A model generated the notes under the pieces. It did not search any database, was not told the DNA's origin, and saw nothing but the letters and a program-made list of their open reading frames with translations. From Acanthopleura granulata (Eukaryota > Mollusca > Polyplacophora > Chitonida > Chitonidae), in the NCBI GenBank assembly GCA_016165875.1, contig JABBOT010000012.1, positions 13,647,822 through 13,711,821 on the forward strand: DNA of 64,000 nucleotides, in the 5' to 3' direction. The translations under genes were made by a program, and so were the position numbers. Shown here piece by piece: positions 12,598 through 24,139 of the stretch (the stretch's first letter is position 1; each line of letters begins with the position of its first letter).

Positions 12598-14293
12598 GTA
12601 AGTTGTTGTTTTTTTTTTTTGTTTTTTTTTACTGTCTATTGTCTAGTATTAGTTAACAGTGCATCCATTATTATGCACTCCTTTAAGAAATGGAAGCAAG
12701 TTACAGAACTAAAATTAAAATATGTAAGCCTAATAATATTTTGCCCCGACCAAAAAAAAACAAACAACTTTACCGACCTTTCCGACTAGTCAAATCGTGC
12801 CTGTGTTACATCGTTACTGCAACATGCACAGGGTAAAATGAAATGATCCGTTTTATACCATTAGGACTTCAATTGTCGTGTTTTGTCAACCTATTTTTGG
12901 ATGTCCTTTTTACCTATTTATAACACGGTTTTGCGCGATATCACTTTCCTCTCTGTAATGTTTGTATTCTTAGGATTTTCAAATAATGTATTCCAGCTGA
13001 AAATATGTAACCACAACGAAATATTATTTCACACAATCCATAAAAGGCCTCCACTGTCATCATAATTAACATGATAACTGTTTATGCTAGTGAATACAGC
13101 TCATCTGACTCAACGGCCAACTGACCCAAGACAACTGGTCCAAGGGCACAGTCACTGATCCACTTGCTCAAGTCATCTGCTTTAATACCAATACACGCTT
13201 ACTTCTTACGGAGTAAAATATCTTTTCAGGGTAATATGTGTCTGATGTAGCGATACAAGTCGAATGATTTTGTATGATTCACACAGTTTTTGTACTTTAT
13301 ATCAAGATATCTTCAGTTCTACCGCGAGGTTTGGGTGACCGACTGGCCAGCGATAATTTACCAGTACGTCACTTCGGAATGTTACAAAAGTTAATATAAC
13401 CCCTTTACATCTTGTGATTTCACCCGGAACATTTTTAATGGCTTATGCCTGATCCACATTGCCTTAAAATCTCTCCGCGAGCTGTAAAGACTAGAGCTAT
13501 ACCTTTGTTGGTCGCTCACTGAATTTTTCGATGTTTATTGTGACAAGGGCATTCTTCAATGACTTGATGTCACTCAACCATGTGACAGCACCCTGGTTTT
13601 CACTACTGCCTATCTCCCTGCGTTTGCACAGAAAAAAATATTTATCTCTAATGTTTTTAACCAGTGAAACGCCATCAACTAGAAAATTGCTGACCGGGTG
13701 GTATGAAAATGTTGACCTGATGGTAGAACTGCTGTTCAGTGTTAATATCTGAAATACAAATATTAATTTTTTTTTCAGATATCAATAAAAGTTCAACAAA
13801 CGGAAATCTAAAAGTCTGTAAAATTGAATTCATAAAATAAAAACCAAATAAAAATAATCAGTAATTAAATGTGTCATGCACACACATTACAGCATTAGTG
13901 CTACAAAAATTTGAGTGCCAACATTTCAAAATGTCACTTTACATAATGATTGTCTGCAAGTTGTAATATACTTTTAGATTTCGACTTTTTAAAGTGCTAA
14001 AACACCGAAGAAGGTGTACAGTTATCTTTATAAATGCTTTCCTTTCTCATCTGCTAAAAATTTTGGATTTCACAATATTAAAGTTATATATAGGGAGTGC
14101 TTACGGAGTATGTACTTCTATTTTTCACTCAGTTCCATACTAGTTTTACAAAAATCATCATTTCCATCGATCAGAATAAGTGAATGTATTCTCACATTGT
14201 ATAAGGGAATATACTCTCACAATTAGTGTCAGTCCTAATGCCAGAATTGTTTTGTCACATATTAATAAGATTACCCACAATCAGAACAATATG

Positions 14294-14350
14294 ATTTATT
14301 TATTTCTTTGATTGGTGTTTTACGCCGCACTCAAGAATATTTCACTTATA
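14294..14350 (-). repeat. SINE tail fragment
   Basis: Only the 3' end remains (TTTGATTGGTGTTTTACGCC then GCACTCAAGAATATTTCACT). It abuts the GGGTGT palindrome array at 14370-14530. Confidence 0.7.
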
Positions 14351-14369
14351 TGAGATGTGCATCCAAAGT

Positions 14370-14530
14370 GTAACCATCCCTCCTAAGGGGTATTAATCTA
14401 CACCCCTTCCAAAGGGTGTTAATTAACACCCTTTCTAAAGGTGTAAACTTACAAATACTAGGGTGCTTGTGCTGAGAAAAGCCATTAAGGGTGTATATCG
14501 ACACCAGTTTAGCTAAGAGTGTATACATGT
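14370..14530. repeat. Array of GGGTGT...ACACCC palindromes
   Basis: Successive units pair GGGTGT with ACACCC around an AT-rich centre. The unit at 14411-14434 is a perfect 24-nt palindrome: AAAGGGTGTTAA followed by its reverse complement. The unit at 14385-14408 is nearly palindromic. Later units (GGTGTAAACTTAC, GGGTGTATATCGACACC, GAGTGTATAC) are more worn. The array starts 20 nt after a SINE tail fragment. Confidence 0.7.
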
Positions 14531-17077
14531 GAAAGTCTGTATTCTACCTGCGGATGGTTTTGGATTCCCATTATTCTCATTGCTGTGAACAATGGGAATC
14601 ATATCTCACTATTGAGACGTCTTAGGTTAATCCATCATCTGGATTAGGTGTATCTGTTTATAAGCAGCACTTTGTGTATACATGACTGAAGATATCCGTT
14701 ATTTTTATCGGAGGATTACAGATACAGGCATTGATGTGGAGATTTGCACGTTTTGTTGGTCATTCTTTCTTCTGGCCTTCACATGGACAATGGCATGACA
14801 CTAATTGGATAGTGCAGAAATTAATAACATAAACGTTAAACGTAAAAGTAGTAGGTTAAGGAACCATGCATACTTAACGTATAGCAGTTCTATTACATAT
14901 GTACATATTACAATACAGTTCCATTATATATGCACACCTTTACCGATGAAGTCCACGCATCAACTCTTCATGGATGAAATGTAACCTCAGCTATATAGTG
15001 ATGTTAGTTTAGTTAGAGAGTGGGATGTCACTGAAGTTTTAACCCCGTTTCTCCAACTATACCACTGTGATCGCTGCCGGACAAGTCAAATTTTCATGAA
15101 AACAACGTGAAATAGAGCTTTAATAGAAATGGTTTGATGTGTGAATGTATATATAAATCAATAATTACTTCACTTAAAGTGGGTGACTTCAACATTCAAA
15201 TTATACGGTTTCTTTTTCACAGAGCAGAAGCCCTGTTTAACGATAAGCTAATATATTTATTTGACAAAAACAGTTTCGTTGATATATCTTCTTGACAAAA
15301 CAATACATTGTAAAACCTTGTGTTAAAGGAATTTCAGAAAAACATGCAATATAGCCAAAACATGAAGCTCATTATCTGAGTCGGTATTTTTGCTACTAAA
15401 TATTCACTGGATATGAATGCATTCCGGCGTAAGACAACACGACATTATAAACAAATAAGCGATTCATGCCACTCATTATCATCAGTAATGAGTATCAGAA
15501 ACAAGCGTCTGATTGCACAAACCTGGACGTGTTTATCAAATATATTCAGATGGAAGCTCATAGTCGTTGTAACATGGTGCAATCATGACCGGATCCACTG
15601 CAAAGATCCAAGTTTATGCCACGTTACTGATGTTTATTTCGGATGCGACAATTTAAGCGCGACCCATTCTTCATATACGAACTCCAGAACACGCCGCTCT
15701 TTGTACTTTTTTTTCTTTTTTGGCGGCTGTAGAGTGTTCTTGAATTAATCTTTGACTAATCGTGATAACAGATGTACTTGTTGTGGATGTACTATTTTCG
15801 CCAAGGAATTAATTCCCCGAAAGAAATGGCTCGTGTGGGGATTTGTCTCTTTGCAGACAAGGGCTCTTATTGAAAATAATAGACAAACAACGTCAACAGT
15901 TCACAGTCACTGGTTATTGCTATTTTTGGTGTTACAATATGGGGCAACGTTAGTATTATACATCGGGTAGTTAGCACACTTTTACCGTCAGGGGCAAGCT
16001 CTGAAAAAGCCACTAAGAGGCCACCAAACCAAACGAACAAACTTTCAGTCGTCTGTCCTGTATATGACCACACCTATACATAGATATGATCATGATCGTC
16101 TCCGAAAAACGTACATCTTTTAAATATAAATAGATCTTTTCTGTAACCCCTCGATTATTTCTGATCATCTACATATATTAGGTACGGATGGATAAAACAT
16201 TGCCTCGTTCTCAACAGCTCGTGCATTGCAGTTTAATTCTTGCCGATGTTTGCTGACAAGCCAAATATCGAAACAATCAATACTTGAATGTGTGCCTCAT
16301 TCCATGAAAAATAATAATTTTAATCAACTAATAAACTAATTTATTGAGTGAATACAAATTTAAGTTCATTCCAGTCTTATTTTCAGAAGTTTCAAATAAG
16401 AATCTCCTTGATCACTACCTCAGGTATTAGACAAATGGGAAGAAAATTTCCATTTGGCACAGCTGGAATGGTCTTGTCTACTGTAATAAGATTTGGACAG
16501 ATGAAGATTTCTCTTTTACACATCTCTGTTTTGAGGCCTTCGCGTTTTACGGGGGTATTACAGAGTAATGTCTACCATTTGATTTTTCATGTCACCGGTC
16601 GCCTTTATATAATTTATATATATAACCTAAGTGATATATTATATATGCGAATGTGTGTATTAAATATTGAAGCCGGTGGATGAGGCTTGAAATAAATAAA
16701 AGATATAAACGTACATCATGACTTTTGTTCTGATCGTGTATTATGAAATTCGTTATAACCAGTTGAGAATAAGCAATTCACCATATAAACATATCGGTAA
16801 TGATGGTATACTTCATAAAAGTTTGGAACAACACGTTTAATGTAGAAAAGCAATTAATCATTCGTATCGAATCTAATTCCACTTCACCCACCTGTCTATG
16901 CCTTTTTGTAATCTTGTTACTGTTGGCGTTCGTGTCATTTTTATCAATATGGATTTATGCACAAAGTAATATCCCCATTTATTATCTGGAAATAGTGTTT
17001 GATTTACAGTTAAATGTTAACTTCGAAGGTCTGCGTGTTTGTTCTTGACATGAAACCCCATGCTTTTTTTCATACAG

Positions 17078-17250
17078 ATATACCTGGCTCTGTCCCCATG
17101 GTTTCCTTTCCACATATACCTGGCAAGGTGTGAGGGCGTTCTTCAGGCTCCCCTCATATACCTGGCAAAATATGAATGCGTTCTCCAGGTTCTGTCCCCA
17201 TGTTTTCCTCTCCACATATACCTGGCAAGGTGCGGGGGTGTTATTCTTAA
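17078..17250 (+). repeat. Minisatellite of ATATACCTGGCAAGGTG units
   Basis: ATATACCTGG starts at 17078, 17114, 17156 and 17216, followed in the fuller units by CAAGGTGTGAGGGCGTTCTT and CTGTCCCCATGTTTTCCTCT. The full unit is about 60 nt and two units are shortened. It directly abuts the SINE at 17261. Confidence 0.75.
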
Positions 17251-17260
17251 ATCGCCGGGA

Positions 17261-17400
17261 AATATTCTTGAGTACGACGGCGGCCAGCATTATAGTGGGA
17301 GGAAACCGGGCAGAGTCCGGTGGAAACCCACGACAATCCGCAGGTTGCTAGCAGACCTTTCCACGTACGGCGCGCTAACCAACTAAGCCACGGAGGACCC
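17261..17400 (-). repeat. MetaSINE-like SINE with deleted middle and tail
   Basis: Central domain (GGGAGGAAACCGGGCAGAGTC complement) followed directly by the end of the tRNA-like head (GCGCGCTAACCAACTAAGCC). The body between them is missing. The tail is replaced on the left by the tandem repeat at 17078-17250. An (AAAT)n run flanks the head end, suggesting insertion into an older repeat tail. Confidence 0.75.
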
Positions 17401-18278
17401 TAATCAATAAACAAACAAACAAATAAATAAATAAATAAATAAATAAATACACAAAAGATACTACATTTAAGGAATACGGCCATGCTTAACAAATATTCAT
17501 TTGGCACTTGTCCACTTGTGTAAAATGTCACATGATCGATGTATCTGTCGCAAAATCAGTCCTATGGGATGTATCGCTCTTACGCGTTCATAAGAACTGT
17601 TCCTGTAAGTAGTTAAACCGCCTGTGAACCATATCCTGTTAGTTGGGACTTCATCATCAGGTGTCGTATTCATCCTTGTCTTAATTATCAAATGATCATC
17701 AAATTTTAATCAAAAGAATGGCATCTTAAATATTTAATGCAGTTACAGGGATGTATGATGTATGTGCACGTAAGTGAACAAGACTTGAAGTAGGCTCGTT
17801 GGAAGCGTGCGAATTTTTCTTCACATTCTTCACAATTATTTTTGCCCAATTAGTGAAACAACAATTCTGTCTTTACACTGGCTTTAACCAGTCCTAGTGT
17901 CGACATGTTTATGTTGTTGTCCCACTGGAACTACCTATACCGAAGACACATCACATGGGGCTCATTCTAGTCTCAGTGTATCCTGATATCGTTCCGACCG
18001 GTAGGTGTACTGGACTATCTCCCCTTATGCGGCGCGCCAGTCTGGTACACCAAGAAGGCCAATACAAAATATACTCATTTCGAGATCGTCTTTATTCTGA
18101 TGGGTCGCTCTCATGCGAGGCGGTCGTCTCACTCATCTGTCGGGGAACTGTGTTCTGGACTCCAACTTGTTACAACCGCGAAGTTGGTATTGCTTCGTAA
18201 AATCAACTCGCTCTTGACATTATCGCAATACTGCAACAGTGAGCACTCACCTTAGCATTAGTGTCTGAGAGGAGCTAT

Positions 18279-18552
18279 TATTTATTTAAATAAATGTTGT
18301 TCAACGCCACACTCAAGAAATTTTCACTTCTATACAAAGGCGATCAGTATTATTGGTAGAGGAAAGCTGAGCGCCCTTGGTAAAATACCAACCTTCGGCA
18401 AGTTATTGACGAACTTTCCTACTGTACGTGTGACGAACATGCAGGTGTGCAAAGCATACCGGTGGAAGACAAGTTGTCTTCAACTCAACGCCAGACTGCG
18501 CAAACGACAACACGATCCTTGTCGACCGCTTTCTATCACAAGGCCCTACATT
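18279..18552 (-). repeat. Second SINE-like family, copy 2
   Basis: It starts with a tail-like TGTTCAACGCCACACTCAAG, then GGCGATCAGTATTATTGGTA and the family block CTTCGGCAAGTTATTGACGA. It ends in the GACAACACGATCCTTGTCGA region. It is the clearest copy joining this body to the shared 3' tail. Confidence 0.62.
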
Positions 18553-18705
18553 GCAAACGGCGAGAGCCGGAGTGAACGGAACTATAAGTGAAAGGTAAAA
18601 AACAAAGTGACTAGATGTTAACAGCATTCCACCTGTCGAAAAGACTGGTGTTTAACGTTGTACCTGCACTGAAGAACTGATCACTCGTGGGTACAAGTAC
18701 ATGCC

Positions 18706-18979
18706 ATTTATTTATTTCGTTTGTTTATTTGATTGTCGTTTTATGCCGTACTCAAGAATACTTCACTTATACAACGGCGGTCAGCATTATGGTGAGAGGA
18801 AACCGGGCAGAGCCCAGGAGAAACCCACGACCACAGGCAAGTTGCAGGTCGAACTTTCACACCTACTGCCGGAGAGGAAGCCAGTATGAAAGCTGGACTT
18901 GAACTCACAACGAAGGCATTGGCGAGAGGCAACCGAATCAATGCGCTGGCACGCTAAGCCCCTCGGCCACAGAGGGCCT
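18706..18979 (-). repeat. Full-length MetaSINE-like SINE
   Basis: Minus-strand copy with all parts. The tail complement (TTATTTGATTGTCGTTTTAT) is at the left, the central domain (GAGGAAACCGGGCAGAGCCC) is in the middle, and the tRNA-like head is at 18900-18979. It is moderately diverged from the copy at 45717, with a short deletion in the head. Confidence 0.82.
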
Positions 18980-19084
18980 ATGTACATGACATACATCTTG
19001 TTCGGTGTTACGGGAAAACGGGCTCAACCAACTGAAAACCATCGCTTTTCCCTAAAAATCAAGGTACATGTCTAAATTCCAGAG

Positions 19085-19182
19085 CCGAACAAGCGGGCTG
19101 GACGGGAACACCCAAACGCATTGATCAAACGGCGGCAACCTTCGGTGGTAGCCATCTATCCATTCGACCACCCACGGCATTC
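19085..19182 (-). repeat. tRNA-like SINE head
   Basis: On the minus strand GTGGTCGAATGGATAGATGG resembles a tRNA A box region, and GGGTGTTCCCGTCC, about 50 nt later, a worn B box. No body or tail is recognised. A decayed tRNA pseudogene is the alternative. Confidence 0.35.
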
Positions 19183-19250
19183 ATAATAACTGGGTTTTGG
19201 AAATTATATATGAGCAAGAGAAAAAACAAGTTAATTCCATGTCAGTTTTA

Positions 19251-19520
19251 TGGGTGAAGGAAACCGGTGTGTCCGAGGTAAACCTCAACTTTAGGCAAGT
19301 TACAGACGATCTTTGCCACGTACAATCTCGTTCACCGTATTGGTGGAAGAGTCTTCAACAGCCCACGACAGCCCATGCATGTTAATGTATGCTTAGAGTC
19401 ACGAGGATCCGTATACGGACAATAAGAGCGGTGGAGTCGACAAATTCCCTGTCCAAGGCCGGGATTGGACCCACGCGCAGTGGGTGGAGAGGAGTCGAGC
19501 ACCTGACAGCCACTGGGTTA
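19251..19520 (-). repeat. Second SINE-like family, copy 3
   Basis: It begins at GGAAACCGGTGTGTCCGAGG, followed by TTTAGGCAAGTTACAGACGA, GTATTGGTGGAAGAGTCTTC and ACGAGGATCC. The right end (GGGATTGGACCCACGCGCAG to GCCACTGGGTTAC) looks like a tRNA-like head in minus orientation. The tail is missing. Confidence 0.55.
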
Positions 19521-20380
19521 CATCCCACTAACTGCAGGGTAAAACGAGAGAACTTCTATATCATAAGACCATATCCACTGACGATATCATAAAGTATTGC
19601 TCAGTTACTCAACAATAATGTGTACTGTACTACTTTACTTATAGATTTATGTGTTTGATATGTGTTTTTTTATAAGCACATTTTTAAATATATCATATAT
19701 TTATGAGCAACAGCGGAAACTTCCTTGTCAGAAAAACGCCACGAAAATGTACTTTTCAAAGAAAAGGAAAAGGAATTCTGTGCATGAAAGAGGCATTTTA
19801 GTAATCTCTGCGAAATAAATGCCAAAGTATTTAGTAGCATTAGGCTGGCGCCATCTCAATATCTGTGCATTTATTTCGGCATATTCAGCCAGTTTCTAAA
19901 TCAATAAATGCCAGAATCCAATCTGCCACACGTTAAATATCTGGATCTCTGCTTGAATACAATCTGTTTATGACATTAAAGAATCTGCTGTTGGGTGCAA
20001 GAAAACCGCACGATGCTCTCGATGATCTGCGTAATTTGGAGTTCATGTTCAATTGTGCCAACTGAAACACTGTAGAAAACGATAACCACAAAATCTTAAC
20101 GCTTTGGCACGATCTGTCTGTAACTGAAAATCAGTACATCGGTGTTGTTTGCATCGGAGAGGTGATTTTGTTGGTAAACAGAATTATCTCCTATAAAGTA
20201 AATTAAAACCAAAACTGTTAATATTGGTGCAAGATATTCTGAGTTTCCTTGGCAATGGTGTGATAACCATAGAAATGTCTTCAATGCAAAAGTGAAAACC
20301 CGAATGCTATATATTCGTTTCAGATATTCCATTGTAATGTTGTGACAAAATCATCTGCCATAAAATAGGCCTCCCAAGTT

Positions 20381-20712
20381 ACCTAGTTGTTAGAGCGTCA
20401 CGGGTCGGGTTCTACCAAATGACACTTGTTACTGCCTGGCATGGCGCCCCGCACAGTGAGTTCAAAGCGAGGAAACAGGATCAGTCCGGAGTCAGTATAA
20501 TGTGACTGGGTGGGGTGTCATGAATGGTGTCTTCGAATTGATGTTCTAGTGGCTGCAGTACTTTGGCGGCATGGACTCGCCCTGAACCAGCGAATATACA
20601 TACTACGGACTCTTCGTCGTCATATAACAGACAAATTCTTAAGTATGAGGTAAAACCCAAGCATACATATGCATGCATACACACATACACGCATGCATAC
20701 ACACATTACATA
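20381..20712 (+). repeat. Third SINE-like family with CATACA tail
   Basis: The element reads GTTAGAGCGTCACGGGTCGG (head-like), GGCATGGCGCCCCGCACAGT, GGATCAGTCCGGAGTCAGTA, GTGACTGGGTGGGGTGTCAT, and finally ACAGACAAATTCTTAAGTAT with AAACCCAAGCATACATA repeats. The ending (a T-T-C-T-T-A-A-G-T block, then a run of AAACCC and CATACA) is like a SINE family I recall from bivalves. Open frames here are artefacts. Confidence 0.6.
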
Positions 20713-20823
20713 TACATAATGAGGAAGCAAGAAACTTTTAAATTTGGACGAAATGCTCAGCAAGTATTCCAATGACTGAAACGAGTTCCATGTCAATCCT
20801 TGACCAGTCTACTTTAAAACGGA

Positions 20824-20991
20824 GGTTTGGGAACAAGGTAGGACAGCCTGTAGTTAGCGTATTCTCCAGGATTTGACTCGGTTTGGGAACAAGGTAGGAC
20901 AGCCTGTAGTTAGCGTATTCTCCAGGATTTGACTCGGTTTGGGAACAAGGTAGGACAGCCTGTAGTTAGCGTATTCTCCAGGATTTGACTC
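20824..20991 (+). repeat. Three identical 56-nt tandem copies
   Basis: Copies start at 20824, 20880 and 20936 (GGTTTGGGAACAAGGTAGGA...). No differences were seen between them, implying a very recent duplication or ongoing homogenisation. Confidence 0.95.
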
Positions 20992-21684
20992 GGTGTGAAC
21001 GATAGTTATTACGTCACCCTTTTGTTTCAGACTGGTTTCTTTCTCCATGCAAAAATCTACATACATTATACACATTGGAACGGATGCATAAATGTAGATA
21101 TATTATAACTCATCGTTTCATAAATAACACATCTTGTTTTATACATGCACAAGAATGCTGATCAGTTAATACCGTTGAAGGTGAAGAAAGCACTGGTATA
21201 TTTTGTTCTTTTAAACGCATTTACAACAAATGTCGTCTTTACAAGTACAATTAGCGACTACAGATCTTCACAGATGCACAAGTCATTTGCCTTGATCTCA
21301 ATCTAGCCCACTGGCTTTAAACAGAACGTTCATCAAGCAGGAATATCCACTCCAACATTAGAAGCGATCTGTCAGTCATTCCTTACACATGGGGATTTAA
21401 AACAAGTGTGCAAGTCAGTCGATCAATAAGCTATTGTAGCCAATACCCAATAACTCTATCAAAATAACCGACTTATGAACGAGTGTGTGTGTGTGTGCAG
21501 GCTCTAGAATCGTCCAGCTCACTGCATGCTTTAACAACGTAAAGCGAACTCAAAGTAGGGCTTAAACCATTTTGTATAGCTTAAAAGAGCCCATTGCCTT
21601 TTAAGAAAGGACATGCACATCGTTCAAAAGGACGTTTAATGCTGTTTCCAAATAAAAGGTATGGTGACGTTTTGAGATCATATT

Positions 21685-22038
21685 GAACAAGCTGAAGCAC
21701 TGTGGACCATACTGAACAAGCTGAAGCGCAGGGAACCATACTGAACAAACTGAAGCACAGGGAACCATATTGAACAAGCTGAAGCACTGTCATGGACCAT
21801 ACCGAACAAACTGAAGCACTATGAACCATACTGAACAAACTGAAGCACAGGGAACCATATTGAACAAGCTGAAGCACAGTGGACCATAGTGAACAACCTG
21901 AAGCACTGTCATGGACCATACTGAACAACCTGAAGCACAGTGGACCATACTGAACAACCTGAAGCACTATGGACCATACTGAACAAGCTGAAGAACTGTG
22001 GAACATACTGAACAAGCCGAAACACAGTGCATCACGCC
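21685..22038 (+). repeat. 29-nt minisatellite, 12 units
   Basis: Units begin GAACAAGCTGAAGCACAGGG and end ACCATACT. Starts are at 21685, 21714, 21743, 21772, 21804, 21833, 21862, 21891, 21923, 21952, 21981 and 22010. Units 4 and 8 carry the same 3-nt insertion (TGTCATGG). No stop falls in the minus-strand frames, which produces a spurious 153-residue open frame. Confidence 0.92.
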
Positions 22039-23184
22039 ACACACTATATACACCTGCGAAACTAGATCTAACATTTCTACATCAATTACAGATGTAGAGG
22101 TATAGTAACACTTCCATATTAATCTTCAGTGTAGCAAAATACCACTTTTATCGCCCGTTTAGTAACTAAAAGGAATATGTAATGCCATTGTCCTTCAGAG
22201 AGTTCAATACAGTCCCTAAACTCCATCCTGGCATCGTGTACAGAACTTATTAATAAATCTTTATTCGTTTCTCACTTACTATAAAATGTTTCAAAGCGTC
22301 ATTAAAGCCATATTTGAAATAAGCATAACATGGCGCAACGTTTTCATGCAGCATTCCTCATTTAAGAGTAATCTGTGTTTTTTTCAGAATTCTGAGTTAA
22401 ACCCACTTTTACGCATCACTCTTTTTCTCCGAACAAATATAGCAGATTATGCACACTGCTTTGCAGATAGGCTGCGAATTCTGGGCTAGCTTACTTCAGG
22501 TTTCAACGCGTTTACACTCGTTCAAAATGCAGAATAACAGGATAAAACAACGAAAAAAAATAAAAAGATTTCTGCTGGGTCATTACAAAACCTTTGATAA
22601 TTTATCTACGTAATAAAGGTAATGTTTGAACAGTTCTCTCATCGCCATATATGCAAATTCTTGTATGTAGATAAAATAAATATGGTTAAGCTTGTTTGTT
22701 AAGTTAATTTCAAGTGCAGTTAAGATTGCCCACGGCCTTTGAAGTGACATAACGGTTTGATGTATACGTAAAAGATGCTTTCTCGCGAAATGAACACGAT
22801 CAACAGAATTTGGAAAAAACCGCTCAGTGGTAAAGAGTATTTAATTAGAGAGACACAGACTGATGACTGCTGATAAAGGGGAGGAAAAAACTGCGAGGAA
22901 CCAATTCAAGTTTCCTAATCGTGGGGATCTACCGGCTTAAAATAATCATCAAGTCGGAAAAAAATCAATTAAAAAGAAGATGGTAATGAGTGAATGACAT
23001 TTGACCCATCTGCATAGTTAATGAGGTAAAGATACATATTTTAAGAGTGATGAGCTAACAGCCGAAGCAGAACTATACTGCTCCTGAAGCTCAGTTACTC
23101 TTTTTTGAACCGTCTTATTTACACAAGGATGTGTGATGTATATTGTATATATATAAGTCTAATCTTCTGTTGTCATCATTACAG

Positions 23185-23279
23185 AACACGGCAAGGTACA
23201 ACAAGCCCCACATGCACATCGGGAGCACCTTGTCTGGGTTAGAAACGATTGTGCTCCAGATCAAGATTTTATAACACAG
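23185..23279 (+). CDS. Possible 95-nt exon upstream of the distal promoter
   Basis: A pyrimidine-rich acceptor (CTTCTGTTGTCATCATTACAG) ends at 23184 and a good donor (CAG|GTAATA) starts at 23280. Only one of the three frames is open. It reads 31 codons, beginning HGKVQQAPHAHREHLVWVRN after two leading bases, then D-C-A-P-D-Q-D-F-I-T-Q. The composition looks protein-like, but no family is recognised. It lies 1.7 kb upstream of the distal first exon. It could be an internal exon of an upstream gene, a non-coding leader exon, or a chance pairing of splice-like sites. Confidence 0.25.
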
Positions 23280-23748
23280 GTAATAAAATGGAAAAGCATA
23301 TTAAACCCAGACGTTTTGAGTTCTACATGATGATCGAAGAATTGTACCAAGTCTTTTCAGACGATTTATGGCCTCTGTATCATAAACACACTTGTAACTG
23401 TAGCCTATTTTAAAAAAAAACCGTTAATTGTCCGTTACAAGCGCATATAGCCGCAGGATAATTGAAACTTGTACCGGATGAGTTCCACGGCTCAATACAC
23501 CACGGTGTCTGGATATTTTTAGCAGATTGTGGTCACAGTTCTACACAACAGCGGAAAAAGTCACCAGCTATTCTTCAATTTGTAGTTCCAAGACCATTAA
23601 AAGAGCAACTGGACTTCAGGGAAATCTATCGGGGAAAATCGTAAAATAAACCCATTGCGCGCGATAGACAGCTTTACACCGTCCGTCCGCGGCCGCTATT
23701 TTAACAATGGGAGAAAAAAAACTGAACCGCTCTCTACAGTTTGCAAAA

Positions 23749-23753
<5 letters not shown>

Positions 23754-23787
<34 letters not shown>
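23754..23787. repeat. AT dinucleotide microsatellite
   Basis: A (TA)n run interrupted once near its left end by TATGTATA. Confidence 0.9.
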
Positions 23788-23790
<3 letters not shown>

Positions 23791-24139
23791 AACTGTAAAA
23801 GTTGTTTTTAACGAAACGAGTGAATGCTTTACTCATTGAACAACCCTGGTATAACTGAAAGGCGCGACTTTGTTGGGGCTCTCTCGGTGGTCGCAGGTTG
23901 CAATCGACTGTTTACATCTGCCTGCTTCATTACACCTCTATATCAAGGTTGGATCGAAAGTTATCGAGGGAGTCTCTTCACGGGCCAGAGACCGTCAGCC
24001 AACTGCGTGGTGCCTCAGATCGTCCTCTAACATCAGTAGCGGCTTCTCCAACAGTTCACTCCCCCCCCCCCCACCAAACTCTCCACCACAAAGTCACGTG
24101 TCTATAAGGTACAGTACAAGTCCAGGTACACGCGCGTTG

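Larger units (their letters stand above)
1..23184. other. Apparently intergenic, repeat-rich upstream region
   Basis: AT-rich sequence with no supportable complete gene on either strand; open frames are short (mostly under 110 residues) and lack domains. The repeats and fragments listed separately explain the structured parts. I see nothing else of note in 2.3-2.8, 2.96-4.7, 5.1-6.4, 6.65-7.85, 10.65-12.3, 12.7-14.2, 14.6-17.0, 19.6-20.35 and 22.1-23.1 kb. Around 874-1275 the motif TTCCGGTT recurs four times, suggesting an old dispersed repeat. Confidence 0.4.

Noticed and set aside
15413..15748. 111-residue plus-strand open frame ending in a poly-Phe run
   Set aside because: The end is a T-rich low-complexity tract and no domain is visible.
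21685..22038. CRISPR-like array
   Set aside because: Repeats are directly adjacent with no unique spacers, and the genome is eukaryotic.
21581..22042. 153-residue minus-strand open frame with repeated WSIVLQLVQYG-like segments
   Set aside because: It is produced by the 29-nt minisatellite, which lacks stops on that strand. The frame cycles through three repeats because 29 is not a multiple of 3.
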